Positions 1-10,243 of a stretch of 64,000 nt of DNA are shown here, one piece after another. The stretch's first letter is position 1. Each line of letters opens with the position of its first letter. The position numbers and the translations under genes were made by a program. Origin of the DNA: Pisaster brevispinus (lineage: Eukaryota > Echinodermata > Asteroidea > Forcipulatida > Asteriidae); assembly GCA_023634235.1 (NCBI GenBank), contig JAMKCF010000022.1:4394541-4458540 (forward strand), given 5' to 3'. Below the pieces are notes generated by a model, which saw nothing but the letters and a program-made list of their open reading frames with translations, searched no databases and was not told the origin of the DNA.

Positions 1-686
1 GTTCAATCTTTAATGCTCAAATCATCTATAACTGAAAAGAAATTGAAATCGGTTGTGTAGTTCTTGAGATATGGTCCCACTTCCGGTTGACCCCTAGTAA
101 AGGTCAACATTGGGTCACGATTTCCCAAAACTAATCTCCAATGCCAAGGAGTCTATAACTGAAAAACGTTTTTAAATCGGTTGTGTAGTTCTTGAGATAT
201 GGTCTCACTTCCGGTTGACCCGGAAGTAAAGGTCAACATGGGGTCATGGTTACCCAAGGCTGATCTTTGGTGCCCAAGGAGTCTATAACTGAAAAAAGTT
301 TGAAAATCGGTTGTGTAGTTCTTGAGATATGGCCACCTTCTGGTTGACCCCTAAGTAAAGGTCAACATTGGGTCACGGTTTCCCAAAGCTAATCTCCAAT
401 GCCCAAGGAGTCTATAACTGAAAAATGTTTGAAAATCGGTTGTGTAGTTCTTGAGATATGGTCCCACTTCCGGTTGACCCCTAAATAAAGGTCAACATTG
501 GGTCACGTTTTCCCAAAGCTAATCTCCAATGCCCAAGGAGTCTATAACTGATAAAAGTTTGAAAATCGGCTGTGTACTTCTTGAGATATGGTGCTGCAAA
601 GATTAACTAGTTAAATATTCAAATGTAGCGCCCGGGACAAAATCGTCGAGCGCCCTGGGCAACAGAATCACGACGTACATGTACAC

Positions 687-893
687 ATGCACAAGCCACC
701 GTTTCAATACGCTATAGATCGATATTTTTGTATAAATAGTGTGCAGCGACTGGTACCCAGAAGTCGGCTATTTCGTTACGGCATTTCGCGTGCATTTTTC
801 TCTGTGTCGCAGGGCATCCTGACTACATTTTTAGTCGATGAACGGAACCTTGTCTCCAAGCCATTGGTGTCCGATTTGTCACTGAATCGTTAA
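687..893 (+). other. 68-codon open frame in A core, probably non-coding
   Basis: Starts MHKPPFQYAIDRYFC. The same frame is open at 4491, 7008, 9096, 11613, 15260, 16982, 49808, 51524, 55364, 59057, 60678 and 62422 (each 207 bp). It has altered starts at 2403 and 53258 and is broken in units 7 and 23. No family recognised. The few differences between copies mostly change the amino acid (Arg to Asn, Leu to Phe, Arg to Lys, Asn to Tyr), which does not suggest selection on a protein. Near-identity of the DNA alone explains its persistence. Confidence 0.3.
731..738 (+). promoter_or_regulatory. TATA-like box in A core
   Basis: TATAAATA in a GC-richer core, about 45 bp downstream of the start of the 68-codon frame. 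Present in each A core, with the variant TATATATAG in units 9, 20 and 22, a short insertion in unit 7, and TATAATAG in unit 21. It could drive a satellite transcript rightwards. No initiation evidence is available from sequence. Confidence 0.35.
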
Positions 894-1096
894 TTATCGT
901 GGAAATTGTTCTACTTTGATTAGTTTTAATGACCAGGAACATCTCTTATTAAAAGCAATTAACTTTTCAAAACAGTTTATGTAATTTAGGAAACTATTTC
1001 GTAATTTTAATTGAAAATATCGTGTTTTTGACTGTCAAAACATTTGCCCTTTCAGCGCCAAGTGTTTTGTACACAGAACAAAAACGCGCCAACAAA

Positions 1097-1104
1097 TGAC
1101 GTCA
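1097..1104. promoter_or_regulatory. TGACGTCA palindrome, CRE-like, one per unit
   Basis: Perfect 8-bp cAMP-response-element consensus followed by a second half copy: TGACGTCATTGATGACG in A and TGACGTCATTATGACGTC in B (for example 20736-20753). It stays in place in right arms whose flanks differ between families. Binding by CREB/ATF proteins is possible but unproven. Confidence 0.45.
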
Positions 1105-1439
1105 TTGATGACGTATTATGAATTTTTTGTCACGCTACAGAGCTACATAATAAGACGAGTCTATATTTGAAAACAGTTTGAGGATCAGACATATACTTCT
1201 TGAGATATGGTGGGAACAAGATTGCCTAATTAAATATTCATGTCATTATAACTCAGCTAATTAATGAAGAACTTGAACAATTTTACTCTTAGCATAATTT
1301 CATGTTCTAAGCTTCAATTTGATGTATGATCTGAATCTCCCATATTTATTATTTTAGAGCTTAGGTTCGTACAAAAACGTGTACAAAAGCTATGGCAATT
1401 TTGACAGAAACAAAGAATAATAATAATAACTAGACACTA

Positions 1440-1457
1440 AGTGTTTGTGAACAAACA
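1440..1457. repeat. Terminal palindrome, candidate Helitron 3' hairpin (representative)
   Basis: GTGTTTGTGAACAAACAC, 8-bp arms with a 2-nt centre. On the minus strand it is followed by 7 nt and CTAG at the unit end. It is found at the left end of every unit. In units 12, 17 and 18 the centre is replaced so that the arms become 9 bp (GTGTTTGTC CAT GACAAACAC), with pairing kept. Confidence 0.7.
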
Positions 1458-1538
1458 CAAAGCTGTTCCGTTTTGTTGTGCTTTGATTAATTGATCCAGA
1501 CATTTAAAGTGAGCCTATGTTCAAGATTGAACGATATG

Positions 1539-2314
1539 GTTCCATTTCCGGTTGACCCGGAATTAAAGGTCAACATGGGGTTACGGTAACCCAAGGCTTA
1601 TCTTCAATGCTCAAAGGGTTTATAACTGAAAACAAAGAAAATTGGCTAAGTAATTATTGAGATATAGGCCCACTTCCAGTTGACCCGGAAGTAAAGGTCA
1701 ACATGGGGTCAGGGTTACCCAAGTTCAATATTTAATGCTCAAAGGATCTATAACTGAAAAGAAATTGAAAATCGGTTGTGTAGTTCTTGAGATATGGTCC
1801 CACTTCCGGTTGACCCCTAGTAAAGGTCAACATGGGGTCATGGTTACCCAAGGCTGATCTTTGGTGCCCAAGGAGTCTATAACTGAAAAAAGTTTGAAAA
1901 TCGGTTGTGTAGTTCTTGAGATATGGTCTTACTTCCGGTTGACCCGGAAGTAAAGGTCAACATGGGGTCATGGTTACCCAAGGCTGATCTTTGGTGCCCA
2001 AGGAGTCTATAACTGAAAAAAGTTTGAAAATCGGTTGTGTAGTTCTTGAGATATGGTCCCACTTCCGGTTGACCCCTAGTAAAGGTCAACATGGGGTCAC
2101 GGTTTCCCAAAGCTAATCTCCAATGCCCAAGGAGTCTATAACTGAAAAATGTTTGAAAATCGGTTGTGTAGTTCTTGAGATATGGTCCCACTTCCGGTTG
2201 ACCCCTAAATAAAGGTCAACATTGGGTCACGTTTTCCCAAAGCTAATCTCCAATGCCCAAGGAGTCTATAACTGATAAAAGTTTGAAAATCGGCTGTGTA
2301 CTTCTTGAGATATG
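1539..2314. repeat. 129-bp monomer array (representative)
   Basis: Six tandem monomers. Each runs from GGTCCCACTTCCGG through AAAGGTCAACATGG, GGGTCACGGTTACCC, CCAAGGAGTCTATAACTG and AAAATCGGTTGTGTAG to TTCTTGAGATAT. Two overlapping inverted pairs can form: CTTCCGG with CCGGAAG and GTTGACC with GGTCAAC. The first monomer of most units also has GGGTTAC G GTAACCC. The length is 43 codons, so any open frame repeats in phase. Array lengths elsewhere are close to whole multiples of 129 bp. Confidence 0.93.
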
Positions 2315-3130
2315 GTGCTGCAAAGATTAACTAGTTAAATATTCAAATGTAGCGCCCGGGACTAAATCGTCGAGCGCCCTGGGCAACAGAATCACGACGT
2401 ACATGTACACATGCACAAGCCACCGTTTCAATACGCGATATTTTTGTATAAATAGTGTGCAGCGACTGGTACCCAGAAGTCGGCTATTTCGTTACGGCAT
2501 TTCGCGTGCATTTTTCTCTGTGTCGCAGGGCATCCTGACTACATTTTTAGTCGATGAACGGAACCTTGTCTCCAAGCCATTGGTGTCCGATTTGTCACTG
2601 AATCGTTAATTATCGTGGAAATTCTTCTACTTTGATTAGTTTTAATGACCAGGAACATCTCTTATTAAAAGCAATTAACTTTTCAAAACAGTTTATGTAA
2701 TTTAGGAAACTAATTCGTAATTTTAATTGAAAATATCGTGTTTTTGACTGTCAAAACATTTGCCCTTTCAGCGCCAAGTGTTTTGTACACAGAGCAAAAA
2801 CGCGCCAACAAATGACGTCATTGATGACGTTTTATGAATTTTTTGCCACGCTACAGAGCTACATAATAAGACGAGTCTATATTTGAAAACAGTTTGAGGA
2901 TCAGACATATACTTCTTGAGATATGGTGGGAACAATATTGCCTAATTAAATATTCATGTCATTATAACTCAGCTAATTAATGAAGAACTTGAACAATTTT
3001 ACTCTTAGCATAATTTCATGTTCTAAGCTTCAATTTGATGTAAGATCTGAATCTCCCATATCTATTATTTTAGAGCTTAGGTTCGTACAAAATCGTGTAC
3101 AAAAGCTATGGCAATTTTGCCAGAAACAAA

Positions 3131-3132
<2 letters not shown>

Positions 3133-3169
<37 letters not shown>

Positions 3170-3250
3170 TAATAATCCCAAGAAAAACAAAACCTGTTCC
3201 GACTGCTAGGTCGGAACAGCTAATAATAATAATAATAATAATAAAAATAA
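3133..3250. repeat. (TAA)n spacer with one hairpin element
   Basis: A TAA microsatellite interrupted by one 48-bp element. The element starts TCCCAAG and contains CTGTTCCGAC and GTCGGAACAG as 10-bp complementary arms around a short loop, and it ends CTAA before TAA repeats resume. The spacer has the same length (118 bp) as that at 7738-7855. Confidence 0.9.
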
Positions 3251-5219
3251 CTAGACACTAAGTGTTTGTGAACAAACACAAAGCTGTTCCGATTTGTTGT
3301 GCTTTGATTAATTGATCCAGACATTTAAAGTGAGCCTAAGTTCAAGATTGAACGATATGGTTCCATTTCCGGTTGACCCGGAATTAAAGGTCAACATGGG
3401 GTTACGGTAACCCAAGGCTTATCTTCATTGCTCAAAGGGTTTATAACTGAAAACAAAGAAAATCGGCTCTGTAGTTCTTGAGAAATGGTCCCACTTCCGG
3501 TTGACCTAGAAGTAAGATCAACATTGGGTCACGGTAGAACAAGGCTAATCTTCAATGCTCAAAGACTCTATCACTGAAAAAAAAATTGAAAATGGGTTGT
3601 GTAATTCTTGAGTAATGATCCCACTTCCGGTTGACCCGGAAGGAAAGGTTAACATGGGGTCATGGTAACCCTAGTTTAATATTCAATGCTTAAAAGGTAT
3701 ATAACTGAAACAAATTGAAAATTGGCTAAGTAATTATTGAGATATAGGCCCACTTCCAGTTGACCCGGAAGTAAAGGTCAACATGGGGTCAGGGTTACCC
3801 AAGTTCAATCTTTAATGCTCAAAGGATCTATAACTGAAAAGAAATTGAAAATCGGTTGTGTAGTTCTTGAGATATGGTCCCACTTCCGGTTGACCCCTAG
3901 TAAAGGTCAACATTGGATCACGATTTCCCAAAGCTAATCTCCAATGCCAAGGAGTCTATAACTGAAAAAAGTTTGAAAATCGGTTGGGTAGTTCTTGAGA
4001 TATGGTCTCACTTCCGGTTGACCCGGAAGTAAAGGTCAACATGGGGTCATGGTTACCCAAGGCTGATCTTTGGTGCCCAAGGAGTCTATAACTGAAAAAA
4101 ATTTGAAAATCGGTTGTGTAGTTCTTGAGATATGGTCCCACTTCTGGTTGACCCCTAAGTAAAGGTCAACATTGGGTCACGGTTTCCCAAAGCTAATCTC
4201 CAATGCCCAAGGAGTCTATAACTGAAAAATGTTTGAAAATCGGTTGTGTAGTTCTTGAGATATGGTCCCACTTCCGGTTGACCCCTAAATAAAGGTCAAC
4301 ATTGGGTCACGTTTTCCCAAAGCTAATCTCCAATGCCCAAGGAGTCTATAACTGATAAAAGTTTGAAAATCGGCTGTGTACTTCTTGAGATATGGTGCTG
4401 CAAAGATTAACTAGTTAAATATTCAAATGTAGCGCCCGGGACAAAATCGTCGAGCGCCCTGGGCAACAGAATCACGACGTACATGTACACATGCACAAGC
4501 CACCGTTTCAATACGCTATAGATCGATATTTTTGTATAAATAGTGTGCAGCGACTGGTACCCAGAAGTCGGCTATTTCGTTACGGCATTTCGCGTGCATT
4601 TTTCTCTGTGTCGCAGGGCATCCTGACTACATTTTTAGTCGATGAACGGAACCTTGTCTCCAAGCCATTGGTGTCCGATTTGTCACTGAATCGTTAATTA
4701 TCGTGGAAATTGTTCTACTTTGATTAGTTTTAATGACCAGGAACATCTCTTATTAAAGGCAATTAACTTTTCAAAACAGTTTATGTAATTTTGGAAACTA
4801 ATTCGTAATTTTAATTGAAAATATCGTGTTTTTGACTGTCAAAACATTTGCCCTTTCAGCGCCAAGTGTTTTGTACACAGAACAAAAACGCGCCAACAAA
4901 TGACGTCATTGATGACGTTTTATGAATTTTTTGCCACGCTGCGTAGCTACATAATAAGACAAGTCTATATCTGAAAACAGTTTGAGGATCAGACATATAC
5001 TTCTTGAGATATGGTGGGAACAAGATTGCCTAATTAAATATTCATGTCATTGTTACTCAGCTAATTAATTAAGAATTTTAACAACTTTATTTTTATGACA
5101 AGTTCATGTACTAAGCTTCAGTTTGATATAAGAATTAAGTCTCCCATTTTTATTATTTAAGAGTTAAGGTTCGTACAAAATCGTGTTCAAATGCTATGGC
5201 GATTTTGACAGAAACAAAG

Positions 5220-5220
<1 letters not shown>
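3251..5220 (-). repeat. Family A unit 3 (1970 bp, 8 monomers)
   Basis: Complete unit with a monomer array at 3359-4394 (eight times 129 bp) and a core from 4395. The right arm has the GCGTAGCTACAT and AATTAATTAAGAATTTTAAC variants, a second right-arm type shared with units 5 and 7. It is the first half of the 4605-bp block that is repeated as unit 5 plus unit 6. Confidence 0.88.
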
Positions 5221-5251
<31 letters not shown>

Positions 5252-5485
5252 TAATAATCCCAACAAAAACAAAACCTGTTCCGACTGCTAAGTCGGAACA
5301 GCTAATAATCCCAAGAAAAACAAAACCTGTTCCGACTGCTAAGTCGGAACAGCTAAAAATAATAATCCCAAGAAAAACAAAACCTGTTCCGACTGCTAGG
5401 TCGGAACAGCTAATAATAATAATAATAATAAAAATAATAATCCCAAGAAAAACAAAACCTGTTCCGACTGCTAAGTCGGAACAGC

Positions 5486-5521
<36 letters not shown>

Positions 5522-5638
5522 TAATAATCCCAAGAAAAACAAAACCTGTTCCGACTGCTAGGTCGGAACAGCTAATAAAAATAATAATCCCAAGAAAAAC
5601 AAAACCTGTTCCGACTGCTAAGTCGGAACAGCTAATAA
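5221..5638. repeat. (TAA)n spacer with six hairpin elements
   Basis: The longest spacer type. Six 48-bp hairpin elements are separated by zero to twelve TAA/AAT repeats; the first lies at 5258-5305 with its hairpin at 5276-5301. Arms are the same in all six. The loop side alternates between CTAAGTCGG and CTAGGTCGG. The first element starts TCCCAAC, the others TCCCAAG. An identical set of six occurs at 9826-10243. Confidence 0.92.
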
Positions 5639-7735
5639 CTAGACACTAAGTGTTTGTGAACAAACACAAAGCTGTTCCGTTTTGTTGTGCTTTGATTAAT
5701 TGATCCAGACATTTAAACTGAGCCTAAGTTCAAGATTGAACGATATGGTTCCATTTCCGGTTGACCCGGAATTAAAGGTCAACATGGGGTTACGGTAACC
5801 CAAGGCTTATCTTCAATGCTCAAAGGGTTTATAACTGAAAACAAAGAAAATCGGCTCTATAGTTCTTGAGATATGGTCCCACTTCCGGTTGACCTAGAAG
5901 TAAGATCAACATTGGGTCACGGTAGAACAAGGCTAATCTTCAATGCTCAAAGACTCTATCACTGAAAAAAAATTGAAAATGGGTTGTGTTATTCTTGAGT
6001 AATGATCCCACTTCCGGTTGACCCGGAAGGAAAGGTTAACATGGGGTCATGGTAACCCTAGTTTAATATTCAATGCTCAAAGGGTTTATAACTGAAAACA
6101 AAGAAAATTGGCTAAGTAATTATTGAGATATAGGCCCACTTCCAGTTGACCCGGAAGTAAAGGTCAACATGGGGTCAGGGTTACCCAAGTTCAATCTTTA
6201 ATGCTCAAAGGATCTATAATTGAAAAGAAATTGAAAATCGGTTGTGTTGTTCTTGAGATATGGTCCCACTTCCGGTTGACCCCTAGTAAAGGTCAACATG
6301 GGGTCATGGTTACCCAAGGCTGATCTTTGGTGCCCAAGGAGTCAATAACTGAAAAAAGTTTGAAAATCGGTTGTGTAGTTCTTGAGATATGGTCCCACTT
6401 CTGGTTGACCCCTAAGTAAAGGTCAACATTGGGTCACGGTTTCCCAAAGCTAATCTCCAATGCCCAAGGAGTCAATAACTGAAAAAAGTTTGAAAATCGG
6501 TTGTGTAGTTCTTGAGATATGGTCTCACTTCCGGTTGACCCGGAAGTAAAGGTCAACATGGGGTCATGGTTACCCAAGGCTGATCTTTGGTGCCCAAGGA
6601 GTCTATAACTGAAAAAAGTTTGAAAATCGGTTGTGTTGTTCTTGAGATATGGTCCCACTTCTGGTTGACCCCTAAGTAAAGGTCAACATTGGGTCACGGT
6701 TTCCCAAAGCTAATCTCCAATGCCCAAGGAGTCTATAACTGAAAAATGTTTGAAAATCGGTTGTGTAGTTCTTGAGATATGGTCCCACTTCCGGTTGACC
6801 CCTAAATAAAGGTCAACATTGGGTCACGTTTTCCCAAAGCTAATCTCCAATGCCCAAGGAGTCTATAACTGATAAAAGTTTGAAAATCGGCTGTGTACTT
6901 CTTGAGATATGGTGCTGCAAAGATTAACTAGTTAAATATTCAAATGTAGCGCCCGGGACAAAATCGTCGAGCGCCCTGGGCAACAGAATCACGACGTACA
7001 TGTACACATGCACAAGCCACCGTTTCAATACGCTATAGATCGATATTTTTGTATAAATAGTGTGCAGCGACTGGTACCCAGAAGTCGGCTATTTCGTTAC
7101 GGCATTTCGCGTGCATTTTTCTCTGTGTCGCAGGGCATCCTGACTACATTTTTAGTCGATGAACGGAACCTTGTCTCCAAGCCATTGGTGTCCGATTTGT
7201 CACTGAATCGTTAATTATCGTGGAAATTGTTCTACTTTGATTAGTTTTAATGACCAGGAACATCTCTTATTAAAAGCAATTAATTTTTCAAAACAGTTTA
7301 TGTAATTTAGGAAACTAATTCGTAATTTTAATTGAAAATATCGTGTTTTTGACTGTCAAAACATTTGCCCTTTCAGCGCCAAGTGTTTTGTACACAGAGC
7401 AAAAACGCGCCAACAAATGACGTCATTGATGACGTTTTATGAATTTTTTGCCACGCTACAGAGCTACATAATAAGACGAGTCTATATTTGAAAACAGTTT
7501 GAGGATCAGACATATACTTCTTGAGATATGGTGGGAACAAGATTGCCTAATTAAATATTCATGTCATTATAACTCAGCTAATTAATGAAGAACTTGAACA
7601 ATTTTACTCTTAGCATAATTTCATGTTCTAAGCTTCAATTTGATGTAAGATCTGAATCTCCCATATCTATTATTTTAGAGCTTAGGTTCGTACAAAATCG
7701 TGTACAAAAGCTATGGCAATTTTGACAGAAACAAA

Positions 7736-7737
<2 letters not shown>
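5639..7737 (-). repeat. Family A unit 4 (2099 bp, 9 monomers)
   Basis: Complete unit with the longest A array, 5747-6911, nine times 129 bp. Two adjacent monomers near 6350 and 6480 share the variant GTCAATAACTG, which suggests local duplication of one monomer. The core starts at 6912 and holds an intact 68-codon frame at 7008-7214. Second half of the repeated 4605-bp block. Confidence 0.88.
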
Positions 7738-7774
<37 letters not shown>

Positions 7775-7855
7775 TAATAATCCCAAGAAAAACAAAACCT
7801 GTTCCGACTGCTAGGTCGGAACAGCTAATAATAATAATAATAATAATAAAAATAA
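7738..7855. repeat. (TAA)n spacer with one hairpin element
   Basis: TAA microsatellite with one 48-bp hairpin element of the CTAGGTCGG loop type. It has the same length as the spacer at 3133-3250 and marks the start of the second copy of the 4605-bp block. Confidence 0.9.
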
Positions 7856-9824
7856 CTAGACACTAAGTGTTTGTGAACAAACACAAAGCTGTTCCGATTT
7901 GTTGTGCTTTGATTAATTGATCCAGACATTTAAAGTGAGCCTAAGTTCAAGATTGAACGATATGGTTCCATTTCCGGTTGACCCGGAATTAAAGGTCAAC
8001 ATGGGGTTACGGTAACCCAAGGCTTATCTTCATTGCTCAAAGGGTTTATAACTGAAAACAAAGAAAATCGGCTCTGTAGTTCTTGAGAAATGGTCCCACT
8101 TCCGGTTGACCTAGAAGTAAGATCAACATTGGGTCACGGTAGAACAAGGCTAATCTTCAATGCTCAAAGACTCTATCACTGAAAAAAAAATTGAAAATGG
8201 GTTGTGTAATTCTTGAGTAATGATCCCACTTCCGGTTGACCCGGAAGGAAAGGTTAACATGGGGTCATGGTAACCCTAGTTTAATATTCAATGCTTAAAA
8301 GGTATATAACTGAAACAAATTGAAAATTGGCTAAGTAATTATTGAGATATAGGCCCACTTCCAGTTGACCCGGAAGTAAAGGTCAACATGGGGTCAGGGT
8401 TACCCAAGTTCAATCTTTAATGCTCAAAGGATCTATAACTGAAAAGAAATTGAAAATCGGTTGTGTAGTTCTTGAGATATGGTCCCACTTCCGGTTGACC
8501 CCTAGTAAAGGTCAACATTGGATCACGATTTCCCAAAGCTAATCTCCAATGCCAAGGAGTCTATAACTGAAAAAAGTTTGAAAATCGGTTGGGTAGTTCT
8601 TGAGATATGGTCTCACTTCCGGTTGACCCGGAAGTAAAGGTCAACATGGGGTCATGGTTACCCAAGGCTGATCTTTGGTGCCCAAGGAGTCTATAACTGA
8701 AAAAAATTTGAAAATCGGTTGTGTAGTTCTTGAGATATGGTCCCACTTCTGGTTGACCCCTAAGTAAAGGTCAACATTGGGTCACGGTTTCCCAAAGCTA
8801 ATCTCCAATGCCCAAGGAGTCTATAACTGAAAAATGTTTGAAAATCGGTTGTGTAGTTCTTGAGATATGGTCCCACTTCCGGTTGACCCCTAAATAAAGG
8901 TCAACATTGGGTCACGTTTTCCCAAAGCTAATCTCCAATGCCCAAGGAGTCTATAACTGATAAAAGTTTGAAAATCGGCTGTGTACTTCTTGAGATATGG
9001 TGCTGCAAAGATTAACTAGTTAAATATTCAAATGTAGCGCCCGGGACAAAATCGTCGAGCGCCCTGGGCAACAGAATCACGACGTACATGTACACATGCA
9101 CAAGCCACCGTTTCAATACGCTATAGATCGATATTTTTGTATAAATAGTGTGCAGCGACTGGTACCCAGAAGTCGGCTATTTCGTTACGGCATTTCGCGT
9201 GCATTTTTCTCTGTGTCGCAGGGCATCCTGACTACATTTTTAGTCGATGAACGGAACCTTGTCTCCAAGCCATTGGTGTCCGATTTGTCACTGAATCGTT
9301 AATTATCGTGGAAATTGTTCTACTTTGATTAGTTTTAATGACCAGGAACATCTCTTATTAAAGGCAATTAACTTTTCAAAACAGTTTATGTAATTTTGGA
9401 AACTAATTCGTAATTTTAATTGAAAATATCGTGTTTTTGACTGTCAAAACATTTGCCCTTTCAGCGCCAAGTGTTTTGTACACAGAACAAAAACGCGCCA
9501 ACAAATGACGTCATTGATGACGTTTTATGAATTTTTTGCCACGCTGCGTAGCTACATAATAAGACAAGTCTATATCTGAAAACAGTTTGAGGATCAGACA
9601 TATACTTCTTGAGATATGGTGGGAACAAGATTGCCTAATTAAATATTCATGTCATTGTTACTCAGCTAATTAATTAAGAATTTTAACAACTTTATTTTTA
9701 TGACAAGTTCATGTACTAAGCTTCAGTTTGATATAAGAATTAAGTCTCCCATTTTTATTATTTAAGAGTTAAGGTTCGTACAAAATCGTGTTCAAATGCT
9801 ATGGCGATTTTGACAGAAACAAAG

Positions 9825-9825
<1 letters not shown>
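7856..9825 (-). repeat. Family A unit 5 (copy of unit 3)
   Basis: Same length (1970 bp) and, in every stretch compared, the same sequence as unit 3, shifted by exactly 4605 bp. The array is at 7964-8999 and the 68-codon frame at 9096-9302. Confidence 0.9.
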
Positions 9826-9856
<31 letters not shown>

Positions 9857-10090
9857 TAATAATCCCAACAAAAACAAAACCTGTTCCGACTGCTAAGTCG
9901 GAACAGCTAATAATCCCAAGAAAAACAAAACCTGTTCCGACTGCTAAGTCGGAACAGCTAAAAATAATAATCCCAAGAAAAACAAAACCTGTTCCGACTG
10001 CTAGGTCGGAACAGCTAATAATAATAATAATAATAAAAATAATAATCCCAAGAAAAACAAAACCTGTTCCGACTGCTAAGTCGGAACAGC

Positions 10091-10126
<36 letters not shown>

Positions 10127-10243
10127 TAATAATCCCAAGAAAAACAAAACCTGTTCCGACTGCTAGGTCGGAACAGCTAATAAAAATAATAATCCCAAGA
10201 AAAACAAAACCTGTTCCGACTGCTAAGTCGGAACAGCTAATAA
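9826..10243. repeat. (TAA)n spacer with six hairpin elements (copy)
   Basis: Copy of the spacer at 5221-5638, with the same six elements, the same loop order and the same TAA copy numbers. Microsatellite lengths normally drift fast, so this identity points to a very recent duplication or to an assembly duplicate. Confidence 0.9.

Larger units (their letters stand above)
1..1415 (-). repeat. Family A unit 1 (left end cut by window)
   Basis: Right-hand part of an A unit. About four and a half 129-bp monomers reach to 590. The core (591 to about 895) carries the direct repeat AGCGCCCGGG/AGCGCCCTGG, the palindrome GTACATGTAC, TATAAATA at 731-738 and a 68-codon open frame. The AT-rich right arm follows, with TGACGTCA at 1097-1104, CTAATTAAATATTCA and the terminal AAACAAAGA. 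The monomer near 170 has the variant TTTTTAAATC, also seen in units 7 and 8. Strand is given as minus because the Helitron-like polarity runs right to left. Confidence 0.85.
1430..3132 (-). repeat. Family A unit 2 (1703 bp, 6 monomers)
   Basis: Complete unit. The left-end palindrome lies next to CTAG at 1430, the monomer array at 1539-2314 is close to exactly six times 129 bp, the core starts at 2315 and the right arm runs to AAACAAAGA. Private features are GGTCTTAC in one monomer, GACTAAATC in place of GACAAAATC in the core, and a short deletion that turns CGCTATAGATCGATA into CGCGATA. All three recur in unit 21, about 50 kb away, which marks the two as sisters. Confidence 0.87.

Noticed and set aside
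60..140. ETS (CCGGAAGT) and nuclear-receptor (AGGTCA) sites in each monomer
   Set aside because: The matches are real, but both follow from the two inverted pairs of the monomer and vary freely between monomers. There is no reason to call regulation without binding data.
600..900. Hammerhead-type ribozyme in the A core (GTCGATGAACGGAAC)
   Set aside because: The conserved CTGATGA and the matching GAAA with three stems are not present on either strand.
1877..2191. Minus-strand open frames of 60 to 109 codons beginning MGPYLKNYTTDFQTFFSYRLLGH, many copies
   Set aside because: They are translations of the 129-bp monomer. Since 129 is 43 codons, any stop-free frame repeats in phase. The peptide has no recognised family, and its length follows the number of monomers.
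5221..5638. CRISPR array, because of regular repeats with spacers
   Set aside because: The spaces between hairpins are TAA microsatellite of variable length, not unique spacers, no cas genes are present and the context is eukaryotic.
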